A program made the translations under genes and the position numbers. From an uncultured Fimbriimonadales bacterium (GTDB lineage Bacteria; Armatimonadota; Fimbriimonadia; Fimbriimonadales; GBS-DC), in assembly GCA_937934465.1 (NCBI GenBank), contig CALGZO010000056.1:1-8086 (forward strand): a DNA stretch of 8,086 nt, read 5' to 3'. Of the stretch, positions 1 through 5,352 are shown one piece after another (positions within the stretch are counted from its first letter, which is position 1; each line of letters opens with the position of its first letter). The notes under the pieces are model-generated. The model searched no databases. It was not told where the DNA came from and saw only the letters and a list, made by a program, of their open reading frames with translations.

Positions 1-8
1 GGCGATAA

Positions 9-776
9 TCAGTCTCGCGGGATGGAGGAGGCTTCTTGCGTGGGCTTGGGCACGCCGCGCCAAGCGTTTAGGCGCAGCCATATCAGGTCGCGTAGCATCC
101 GCAATCCATCGCGGAGCAGGCGCACTTTAGAGCCTTCTTGGTGCATCCAGCGGATGGGTACCTCCGCGATGGGGTAGCCCAGCCGCTGCGCGTAGAACAG
201 CGCCTCGAAATCGAAACTGAAGCCGCTGAGCCGACAGCGCGCGAAGATTGCTTGCGCCGCCTCGCGCGTGAAGAGCTTGAACCCGCACTGCGTGTCGTGG
301 ACGCCGCGCACTGCCAAGAGCTGCACCGCCTTATTGAACGCGCGACCTGCCATCTCGCGATAGAACGGCTGACGCACCACCAGTTGCGATTCGCGCAGGG
401 GACGCGAGCCAATCGCAATCGGATAGCCTTGATCTAAGTAGGGTTCCAACTTCTCCAGCTCTTCGATGGGTGTGGCGAGGTCGGCGTCGCTAAAAAGCAC
501 GCGCGCGCCGCGCGCCCGCAAGATACCGTAGCGCACGGCGTAGCCCTTGCCCTGATTAGGCTGATACGCCAGCAGCTGCACCTGCGGATGCGCCTGCGCG
601 AAGCGTTGCACAATCGCTTCGGTCGCGTCTGTGCTGCCGTCGCTGACCACGAGGATCTCATACGGTTCACCGCGCGCGTCCAAGTATTCCACGATGCGCT
701 GCAGGGTGCGCTCGATACGCGCCGCCTCGTTGTAGGCAGGGATTACCACCGACAGGCGCGGCTCAGCGTCAGCCAC
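9..776 (-). CDS. Family 2 glycosyltransferase, dolichyl/polyprenyl-phosphate glucosyltransferase-like
   Basis: Predicted to transfer a sugar from a nucleotide-sugar donor to a lipid-phosphate or similar acceptor at the cytoplasmic face of the membrane. From the start chosen here the protein has 255 residues. It shows the GT-A nucleotide-binding opening SVVIPAYNE (about residues 9-17), DGSTDAT (46-52), a GKGYAVR stretch near 76-82, the metal-binding DAD (97-99) in a DADLATP context, and GVHDTQCGFKLF (158-169), which is typical of the ALG5/DPM1 branch. No membrane segment is evident, so it would be a soluble or peripheral enzyme. The frame opens to TTG at 803, but GTG at 776 is preferred because a perfect AGGAGG lies 6 nt upstream. 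That GTG overlaps the end of the macrodomain gene by 8 nt, suggesting translational coupling. The family call is firm; the acceptor and sugar cannot be read from sequence. Confidence 0.9.
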   Translation of the reverse strand: MADAEPRLSVVIPAYNEAARIERTLQRIVEYLDARGEPYEILVVSDGSTDATEAIVQRFAQAHPQVQLLAYQPNQGKGYAVRYGILRARGARVLFSDADLATPIEELEKLEPYLDQGYPIAIGSRPLRESQLVVRQPFYREMAGRAFNKAVQLLAVRGVHDTQCGFKLFTREAAQAIFARCRLSGFSFDFEALFYAQRLGYPIAEVPIRWMHQEGSKVRLLRDGLRMLRDLIWLRLNAWRGVPKPTQEASSIPRD

Positions 777-1302
777 CGAAGACCTCCTGCAGGGCGCGTT
801 CAAACGCTTGCGTCGCCTCCTGCCCGAACAGGCAAAAGCGCACCTGCTTGAGGTTGGAGCCAGCCTCTATGTGCGCTTTGAGCGTCTGCATCATCACGCG
901 CGCGCCCTGTTCGAGGGGGAACCCAGCGACGCCCATCCCGACGGCAGGCAACGCGATGCTCTGCACTCCGTGTGTCTCCGCGAGTTTCAAGCTGTGCGCC
1001 ACGCTGCTCTGGATGGTCTCCGCCGTCGCCTTACCCCCAAGCGACATGCTGGCGGCGTGGATGACATAGCGCGCGGGCAGTTCGCCTGCCCCAGTGATTG
1101 CCGCCTCGCCCACTTGTATCGCGCCATGCCGATTACATTCCTCTTGAATTGTGGGACCGCCTTTACGGGCAATCGCGCCTGCAACGCCGCTGCCCAAAAT
1201 GAGGTCGTTATTCGCTGCGTTCACAATCGCATCGACAGCTTGCTCGGTGATGTCTGCCTCCAACACCTCGATTGCAACGCCCCGATAGGTCGCCGTTAGC
1301 AT
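769..1302 (-). CDS. Macrodomain (ADP-ribose-binding / O-acetyl-ADP-ribose hydrolase-like) protein
   Basis: A stand-alone macrodomain of 177 residues, the usual size for the family. These proteins bind ADP-ribose and many hydrolyse O-acetyl-ADP-ribose or remove ADP-ribose from macromolecules; acting in the cytosol is expected since there is no signal peptide. Visible motifs in order are EADIT (15-19), IVNAANN (26-32) with the conserved Asn pair, the phosphate loop GSGVAGAIARKGG (37-49), a YVIHAAS strand (79-85) and the second loop LPAVGMGVAGFPL (118-130). The pattern is closest to archaeal/thermophile Af1521-like proteins; whether it is an eraser or only a reader cannot be decided here. The start is ATG. 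No clear SD precedes it, but a TAGAAT box ends 8 nt upstream, so a leaderless mRNA is likely. The 3' end overlaps the glycosyltransferase start. Confidence 0.92.
   Translation of the reverse strand: MLTATYRGVAIEVLEADITEQAVDAIVNAANNDLILGSGVAGAIARKGGPTIQEECNRHGAIQVGEAAITGAGELPARYVIHAASMSLGGKATAETIQSSVAHSLKLAETHGVQSIALPAVGMGVAGFPLEQGARVMMQTLKAHIEAGSNLKQVRFCLFGQEATQAFERALQEVFGG
783..788 (-). promoter_or_regulatory. Strong Shine-Dalgarno that fixes the glycosyltransferase start
   Basis: The minus strand reads AGGAGG followed by TCTTCG and then GTG at 776. The 6-nt spacing is near ideal. The alternative TTG at 803 would lie upstream of this site and would leave it inside the coding region. The site lies within the last codons of the macrodomain gene. 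Confidence 0.75.
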
Positions 1303-1310
1303 ATTAGTTA

Positions 1311-1340
1311 ATTCTACCCCGATTCTGCTCGTGCTATCAG
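1311..1340 (-). promoter_or_regulatory. Candidate promoter of the macrodomain gene, leaderless-type
   Basis: On the minus strand TAGAAT (1316-1311) matches five of six bases of the -10 consensus, and CTGATA (1340-1335) is a 4/6 match to a -35 box at 18-bp spacing. The -10 ends only 8 nt before the ATG at 1302, so transcription would begin at or within a few nucleotides of the start codon. This is a pattern judgement without experimental support. Confidence 0.4.
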
Positions 1341-1372
1341 TTTTGCGAGTGTGGTCAGCCGCGCTCGATTCC

Positions 1373-1390
1373 TATAATGCCCTGTGAGGG
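1373..1390 (+). promoter_or_regulatory. Candidate -10 box and Shine-Dalgarno of the CAP-domain gene
   Basis: A perfect TATAAT lies at 1373-1378 and GAGGG at 1386-1390, the latter 6 nt before the ATG at 1397. No convincing -35 hexamer is found at 16-18 bp. If the -10 is used, the leader would be only about 12 nt and begin almost at the SD. This sits back to back with the macrodomain promoter in a 94-bp divergent gap. Confidence 0.4.
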
Positions 1391-1396
1391 AAGCAT

Positions 1397-2401
1397 ATGG
1401 AGCGTGCTATCCGTCGCTGGTTAGGGATGACGCTGGCGGGATTGTGGGGCGTCGGTGTGGCAGCGAGCCACGATATCGCCGCTCACGAGTACTTGTTGCA
1501 TCAGTACGCTTTTGCTGTGAACGAGGCGCGTGTGGCGCACGGGCTGCCGCCGCTGAAGTTGAACGCACAGTTGTGTGAAGCGGCGCAAGCCTACGCCGAG
1601 ACGCTGCTGGAGACAGGACAGATTCAACACGCAGATGCGCACGGGCGACGCGCCGACTATCGCGCGATGCAAGCGGGCTACTTCTATGCACGCTTGGGTG
1701 AGAACCTCGCCGCTGGGCAGCTCAGCTGGGAGCGCGCCCTTGAGATGTGGCTGCAAAGCCCCTCGCATCGCGACAACTTGCTGCGCGACGACTACCGCGA
1801 GTTGGGCGTCGGGTTCAGCGCGGACGACACAAAGCGCTATCGCACGACCTGGACGCAGCTGTTGGGCGCACGACGCCATGTGTACCCCGTGATTATCAAC
1901 TTGGACGCGCCCGTCGCCGACACGCCAGATGTGGTGGTGTATATTCACGGCGCGGATGAAGCGAGCGCGATGCGCTATCGGATAGACGGGGGCGCGTGGA
2001 GCGAGTGGCAGTCGCCGCAGGCGTGGCTGCGTTGCGCCCTGCCCGCGGGCGAGGGCTGGCGCACCGTCACGGTGCAGCTGCGTATCGGCAATCGCATATA
2101 CAGCGCGTCGGACGAGATTTACTTACAGGGCGCCGCTGTCCTCGCGCAGGTCGCGGGCGACGGCGACCGCCACGATGAATCGCGCGCCCGCCGCCTTGAG
2201 GACTTGAGCGCAGGCGTTCAAGGTGCTACCCGTGGTGAACACATCATCGAGCAGCCACACAACGCGCCCGCGCACGGCGTCGGGATGAACGCACTCGAAC
2301 ACATCTTGCACATTATGCAATCGTGCTGCGCCGCTCAGCCCCACCTGCGGACGGCGGTAGAAGCGTCGGCGCAGCCAGTGCGCCTGCATCGGGACGGTTG
2401 A
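1397..2401 (+). CDS. Secreted CAP/SCP-domain protein (YkwD-like) with C-terminal beta-sandwich and read-through tail
   Basis: Predicted exported protein of 334 residues. Residues 1-23 form a signal peptide: basic start (ERAIRR), hydrophobic core to about GVGVAA, then Ser-His. A CAP domain follows (about 33-158), with IQHAD (His78), GENLAAG (Glu102), SPSHRDNLL (His124), ELGVGF and a closing TTWTQLLG strand; bacterial CAP domains are secreted modules of mostly unknown activity. Residues about 164-243 resemble an Ig/Fn3-like repeat, with MRYRIDGG, WSEWQSP, TVTVQLR and a closing SDEIYLQ. After residue 242 the frame continues 92 codons entirely antisense to comF. That tail has no recognisable domain and looks like shadow coding, so the ancestral stop probably lay near 2123-2130 and was lost, or there is a sequence error there. 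The start is ATG with GAGGG 6 nt upstream. Domain call is firm; the C-terminal end is doubtful. Confidence 0.85.
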   Translation: MERAIRRWLGMTLAGLWGVGVAASHDIAAHEYLLHQYAFAVNEARVAHGLPPLKLNAQLCEAAQAYAETLLETGQIQHADAHGRRADYRAMQAGYFYARLGENLAAGQLSWERALEMWLQSPSHRDNLLRDDYRELGVGFSADDTKRYRTTWTQLLGARRHVYPVIINLDAPVADTPDVVVYIHGADEASAMRYRIDGGAWSEWQSPQAWLRCALPAGEGWRTVTVQLRIGNRIYSASDEIYLQGAAVLAQVAGDGDRHDESRARRLEDLSAGVQGATRGEHIIEQPHNAPAHGVGMNALEHILHIMQSCCAAQPHLRTAVEASAQPVRLHRDG

Positions 2402-2839
2402 GAGCTGGCTGAGCCGCTGCCCGATTAGCTCGGTCTGATTGAACCCGCGCATCGCCCGCCGATAGGGGTGGATGGGCACGGGCACAATCGCGTCTGCCTG
2501 CTTGAGCGGCGCGTGCGCAGGATATTGGAACGCTTCCCACAGCAGGCGCGCCAGCGGTTCGGCGGCGCGCCGCCAACGGCGAAACTTGAGGTTCACCACA
2601 GCGCGGCGCACACTCCCCACATAGAGACCGCCACACACAGCGCAATCAAACCGATATTCGCGGTTCAGGCAGGCGCGGCAGTCGCCCAACTCGCGCAGGG
2701 GCGCGCCGCAGTGCAGGCAAGTCGGGGGCAGGTTGGGCGACAGCTGCGCCTGACACCGTTCGCACAGAAAATCACTGTGAAACCGCCCGCACGCCACACA
2801 CCGCGACGGATAGAGCGCACGCCACAGCCCGTCGAGCAT
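2123..2839 (-). CDS. comF: ComF family protein (competence-associated phosphoribosyltransferase fold)
   Basis: Predicted cytosolic ComF/ComFC protein of 238 residues, a normal full length. ComF proteins are needed for uptake of transforming DNA in several competent bacteria, acting with the inner-membrane ssDNA transport machinery, although the exact reaction is unsettled. The N-terminus carries a zinc-ribbon-like set of cysteine pairs (C14/C17, C26/C29, C41/C44, C54/C57, and C66/C69). The body has IVPVPIHPYRRAMRGFNQ (118-135), the family signature, and the PRPP-loop-like LLDDVFTTGSTLN (196-208). The ATG at 2839 is 3 nt after the BON gene stop; a GAGGG abuts the start too closely to be a normal SD, so reinitiation after BON translation is likely. 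Its last 279 nt are overlapped head-on by the CAP-domain frame. No other competence gene is in the window. Confidence 0.93.
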   Translation of the reverse strand: MLDGLWRALYPSRCVACGRFHSDFLCERCQAQLSPNLPPTCLHCGAPLRELGDCRACLNREYRFDCAVCGGLYVGSVRRAVVNLKFRRWRRAAEPLARLLWEAFQYPAHAPLKQADAIVPVPIHPYRRAMRGFNQTELIGQRLSQLSTVPMQAHWLRRRFYRRPQVGLSGAARLHNVQDVFECVHPDAVRGRVVWLLDDVFTTGSTLNACAQVLKAAGARFIVAVAVARDLREDSGAL

Positions 2840-2842
2840 CCC

Positions 2843-3079
2843 TCAGCGGTAAATCACATCCAGCACCACATCCCGAATGCCCGGACGCTGGCGCAAGATG
2901 CGACGAATCAATTCCATCTCCGCCTTGATGTCGACATCGTGCCCACGCATACCGCTCACTGTGCCGCGCAGGTATACCACGCCGTGAAACACCTGCACAT
3001 CCAAGCGCGAGGAGTCGATATGGCGTTTGCTAATCTCGCGCAGTACCATCCGACGGGTCTCCACATCGGCTAATGCCAT
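2843..3079 (-). CDS. Small single BON-domain protein
   Basis: A 78-residue protein made of one BON domain. BON domains are small alpha/beta folds, first described in OsmY-like and secretin-associated proteins, thought to bind phospholipid or other surfaces. The features seen are an N-terminal helix (about 5-19), LDVQVFHGVVYLRGTV (26-41), a helix with ELIRRILRQRPGI (56-68) and the closing strand VVLDVIY. There is no signal peptide or membrane segment, unlike OsmY, so a cytosolic or inner-face location is inferred. The start is ATG with AGGAGGA 8-9 nt upstream. It is the first gene of a likely two-gene operon with comF, which begins 3 nt after its stop. A functional tie to DNA uptake is only suggested by position. 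Confidence 0.85.
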   Translation of the reverse strand: MALADVETRRMVLREISKRHIDSSRLDVQVFHGVVYLRGTVSGMRGHDVDIKAEMELIRRILRQRPGIRDVVLDVIYR

Positions 3080-3087
3080 CGTTTGTG

Positions 3088-3108
3088 TCCTCCTGCCGTA
3101 TTATAGCA
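3088..3108 (-). promoter_or_regulatory. Extended -10 promoter and Shine-Dalgarno of the BON-comF operon
   Basis: The minus strand carries TGCTATAAT at 3108-3100, a perfect extended -10 box, followed by AGGAGGA at 3094-3088. No -35 box is apparent, which is expected to be tolerated with an extended -10. The leader would be short, about 14 nt, with the SD at its very beginning. It lies 9 bp from the -35 element of the divergent flagellin promoter, so the two polymerases could interfere. Confidence 0.6.
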
Positions 3109-3116
3109 TATCCCCC

Positions 3117-3144
3117 TAAAGAACGCGCGAGGCTTTGCCGATAA
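3117..3144 (+). promoter_or_regulatory. Sigma-28 (FliA/SigD)-type promoter of the flagellin gene
   Basis: TAAA at 3117-3120 and GCCGATAA at 3137-3144 are separated by 16 bp. The second box is an exact match to the classical sigma-28 -10 consensus, and the arrangement TAAA-N15/16-GCCGATAA is the known late flagellar promoter form. It precedes the flagellin start by 48 bp, giving a leader of roughly 40 nt. This implies that the genome encodes a FliA-type sigma factor. Confidence 0.85.
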
Positions 3145-3191
3145 TCCCCACAGCAAATTTGCGGAGAATCTACCCAACAGGGGGTTATCGG
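3138..3191. repeat. 12-bp inverted repeat spanning the flagellin promoter and leader
   Basis: The left arm 3138-3149 (CCGATAA, T, CCCC) is complementary to the right arm 3180-3191 (GGGG, G, TTATCGG) across all 12 positions except one T·G wobble, with a 30-nt loop. The left arm lies within and just after the sigma-28 -10 box; the right arm contains the G-run that serves as flagellin SD (AGGGGG, 3179-3184). A second perfect palindrome, GCAAATTTGC, lies in the loop at 3153-3162. It could be a DNA operator or an RNA stem that hides the SD on transcripts starting upstream. Confidence 0.6.
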
Positions 3192-3192
3192 A

Positions 3193-4659
3193 ATGAGTCT
3201 GAGGATTAATACGAACATCCAGTCGCAGAATGCGCTGCGGAATGTGAGCCTGACATCGGATGCGATGGGGCGCACGATTGAGCGGTTGGCGTCGGGGTTG
3301 CGTGTCAATCGCGCGGCGGACGACCCTGCCGGGCTGATTATCTCGGAGAACCTGCGTGCGCAAATTACAGGGCTGCAGCAGGCGGTCAACAACGCGCAGG
3401 ACGCGGTGAACATGATTAAAACCGCCGAGGCTGCGCTGGACGAGGTGCATACCGCCCTACGCACGATGCGCCAGCTCGTGCTACACGCCGCCAACACTGG
3501 CGTGAACGACTACGCGGCGCTGCAAGCCGACCAGACTCAAATCCGCGCCCTAATCGATAGCATCAACCGCATCGCCGAGCAGACCTCGTTTGGCACGAAA
3601 CGGCTGCTCGATGGCACTTCGGGGATTAGCGCGGCGGTTACGAACCCCACGCGCGTGTCGGGCATCTTCATCGGGGGGCTATTCAACGGTTTTGCAACCG
3701 ACAGCGGCGCTGTGACGCTTCAGGTGACCGCTGCCGCCACGCGCGCTACGGTCATCGGCACGCGCGCCTTCGCCGCAGGCACCACGCTTGCCAGCCTGAT
3801 GGGTACACCTGCAGGTAATGTGGTCATCAACGGCTACACGATTACCGCCGAAGCAACCGAGACTGTCGGCAGCTTCATCGATAAAATCAACGCCGTCTCG
3901 CATATTACAGGGGTCGTCGCGAACTTCAATCCCACGACACTTCAGATTGAGCTGCGCCACAAGGAGTACGGCAGCCAGTTCGAGGTGAATCTACACGACA
4001 CGGTAGGCGTCATTCTTTCAACGCCTGGGTCATCCAGTGCTGTGGGCACAAATGCTGTTGCAACGGTGATTGCCAATACGGTCAACGGTGTCCAGACCGT
4101 TACCTTCACTGGCGGGCAGGCGACAGGCGATTCTGGGCTGCGCCTACGCGACGGCTACGGCAACATTATTACCCTCACGGAAGCGGGCAACGATACCTCG
4201 TTAGCAGCCGCGCAAGTCGCTGTGGTGAGCGCGGGGTTGCTTCAGTTCCAAGTCGGCGCGAACGCAGGACAGTTCGTGCGATTCTCCCTCATCGATGTCA
4301 ACTCTGCCAAACTGGGCACGACCGTTGTGCCCGGTCAAAATCTCTCCACCATCGATATTACACAGCCCAACTCTACCGACAACGCCTTGCGCATCATCGA
4401 TGCGGCGATAGGCGAGATTTCCAAGATACGCGGCGACATGGGCGCGTTCCAGCGCTATATCTTAGAGAGCAACATCCGTTCACTCAATGTCGCCCGCGAG
4501 AATGTGATGGCGAGTGAGTCGACCATTCGCGACGCCGATTTCGCCTTAGAGATATCGACCTTCACGAAGCAACAAATCTTGATGCAGTCGGGAATGTCGG
4601 TGCTGGCGCAGGCGAACTCCGCGCCGCAGACGGTACTGCAGCTGCTCCAGCGCATCTAA
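3193..4659 (+). CDS. fliC: Flagellin, with large central variable region
   Basis: Structural subunit of the flagellar filament, exported through the flagellar type III apparatus and polymerised outside the cell. The protein has 488 residues. The N-terminal D0/D1 helices (1-140) are canonical: SLRINTNIQSQNALRN, IERLASGLRVNRAADDPAG (29-47) and the LRTMRQLVLHAANTG segment (89-103). The C-terminal D1/D0 part (about 392-488) has RIIDAAIGEISKIRGDMGAFQ and ends LQLLQRI, the usual short terminus. Between them, 150-345 is variable and Thr/Ala/Val-rich, with a stretch at 207-267 (NVVINGYTITA, FIDKINAVS, GVVANF) like the flagellin hook IN motif, and QFQVGANAGQ (351-360). The start is ATG with AGGGGG 8 nt upstream, driven by a sigma-28 promoter. 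No flagellar neighbours or chaperone are nearby, so it is an isolated flagellin locus. The symbol is generic; hag/flaA would be equivalent. Confidence 0.96.
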   Translation: MSLRINTNIQSQNALRNVSLTSDAMGRTIERLASGLRVNRAADDPAGLIISENLRAQITGLQQAVNNAQDAVNMIKTAEAALDEVHTALRTMRQLVLHAANTGVNDYAALQADQTQIRALIDSINRIAEQTSFGTKRLLDGTSGISAAVTNPTRVSGIFIGGLFNGFATDSGAVTLQVTAAATRATVIGTRAFAAGTTLASLMGTPAGNVVINGYTITAEATETVGSFIDKINAVSHITGVVANFNPTTLQIELRHKEYGSQFEVNLHDTVGVILSTPGSSSAVGTNAVATVIANTVNGVQTVTFTGGQATGDSGLRLRDGYGNIITLTEAGNDTSLAAAQVAVVSAGLLQFQVGANAGQFVRFSLIDVNSAKLGTTVVPGQNLSTIDITQPNSTDNALRIIDAAIGEISKIRGDMGAFQRYILESNIRSLNVARENVMASESTIRDADFALEISTFTKQQILMQSGMSVLAQANSAPQTVLQLLQRI

Positions 4660-4682
4660 GCGATTGGGAGCGCAAAGAGCGG

Positions 4683-5312
4683 TCACCGTTGGGTAGGGCG
4701 CTCCATTTGGAACATCGCTTCGGGGCGAGCGCGTACATACCACGCTTGCCCCATCCGCCCGATGTAGTCGGCAGCGAGATTATCCACCACGCTCTCGGAA
4801 GTTAGCAGGTGCTCGGCGATATGGAAGCACAGCACCTCGCCTATTACATAGTTCGCGGCGGTCGGACCTGCGCCGTGCGGCACGATTTGGAACAGTTTGC
4901 ATTCCATCGCGATAGGGCTTTCGGCGACGCGCGGCGGCTGCACATAGCGCGAGGGGGCGCGGGTCAGCCCCACCTGCTCAAACTCGCATACGCCGTACTC
5001 GTACTCGTACGAAGTCTGGTTCATCCGCTCCGCGAGCCAGTAAGGCGCGATATTGACCACGAACTCGCCTGTGGCTTGCACATTGCGCAGGGTATCTTTG
5101 GGACGACCGTCGCGCGTGTTGGTGCAAGAGAACACGACCGACACGGGGTTTGCGCCGCCTGCGTTGAAGAAGCTGTAGGGCGCGAGGTTGGTGCAGCCAT
5201 CGGGCGCGCAGGTGCTGACCCATGCAATCGGGCGCGGCGCAACGCAGCTAATCAGCAGCGCATACGCCTCGCGCGGACTCATCTCTGAGGGGATGAAGGC
5301 GCGTGTTGTCAT
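4683..5312 (-). CDS. Flavin reductase-like, FMN-binding split-barrel protein
   Basis: A 209-residue member of the flavin reductase-like (DIM6/NTAB) split-barrel family, cytosolic, which binds FMN and in characterised members reduces free flavin or acts with a partner oxygenase. Motifs in order are APRPIAWVST (25-34), GCTNLAPYSFFNA (39-51), which lines the flavin site, RPKDTLRNV (70-78), GEFVVNI (82-88), ESPIAMECKL (131-140), VIGEV (156-160) and YIGRMGQAWYVR (183-194). The frame is open to a TTG 21 nt further upstream, but ATG at 5312 starts a better family-like N-terminus. No SD is visible; TATCTT ends 9 nt before the ATG, compatible with a leaderless or near-leaderless transcript. It converges on flagellin with a 23-bp gap and diverges from the helical-repeat gene. 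Substrate or partner is unknown. Confidence 0.88.
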   Translation of the reverse strand: MTTRAFIPSEMSPREAYALLISCVAPRPIAWVSTCAPDGCTNLAPYSFFNAGGANPVSVVFSCTNTRDGRPKDTLRNVQATGEFVVNIAPYWLAERMNQTSYEYEYGVCEFEQVGLTRAPSRYVQPPRVAESPIAMECKLFQIVPHGAGPTAANYVIGEVLCFHIAEHLLTSESVVDNLAADYIGRMGQAWYVRARPEAMFQMERPTQR

Positions 5313-5352
5313 ACGCCAACAAAGATACCCCAAAACAGGTAGAATCGCAGTG
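5313..5352. promoter_or_regulatory. 40-bp divergent gap with two overlapping candidate leaderless promoters
   Basis: On the plus strand TAGAAT (5340-5345) ends 7 nt before the ATG at 5353. On the minus strand TATCTT (5327-5322) ends 9 nt before the ATG at 5312. Neither gene has a clear SD. Each -10 would place the transcription start at or next to the start codon. The two promoters would overlap each other's -35 region, so only one could be occupied at a time. The -35 matches are weak (3/6 each). Confidence 0.35.

Noticed and set aside
808..1299. 163-codon plus-strand ORF opposite the macrodomain gene
   Set aside because: Antisense shadow of a gene with clear macrodomain motifs; its own translation shows no domain.
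2468..3073. 201-codon plus-strand ORF opposite comF and the BON gene
   Set aside because: Spans two well-supported genes on the other strand and has no recognisable protein features.
3185..3192. Second sigma-28 -10 box on the minus strand (TCCGATAA)
   Set aside because: It is simply the reverse complement of the right arm of the flagellin inverted repeat, and no TAAA lies 14-16 bp upstream on that strand.
4667..4704. Inverted repeat GGAGCGC/GCGCTCC as a bidirectional terminator after flagellin
   Set aside because: The 7-bp arms are separated by 24 nt, one arm is inside the flavin-reductase coding end, and no T-run follows on either strand.
5188..5352. Upstream extension of the helical-repeat protein
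   Set aside because: The extra 55 codons are antisense to the flavin-reductase N-terminus and cross its promoter; the ATG at 5353 gives the natural helical start.
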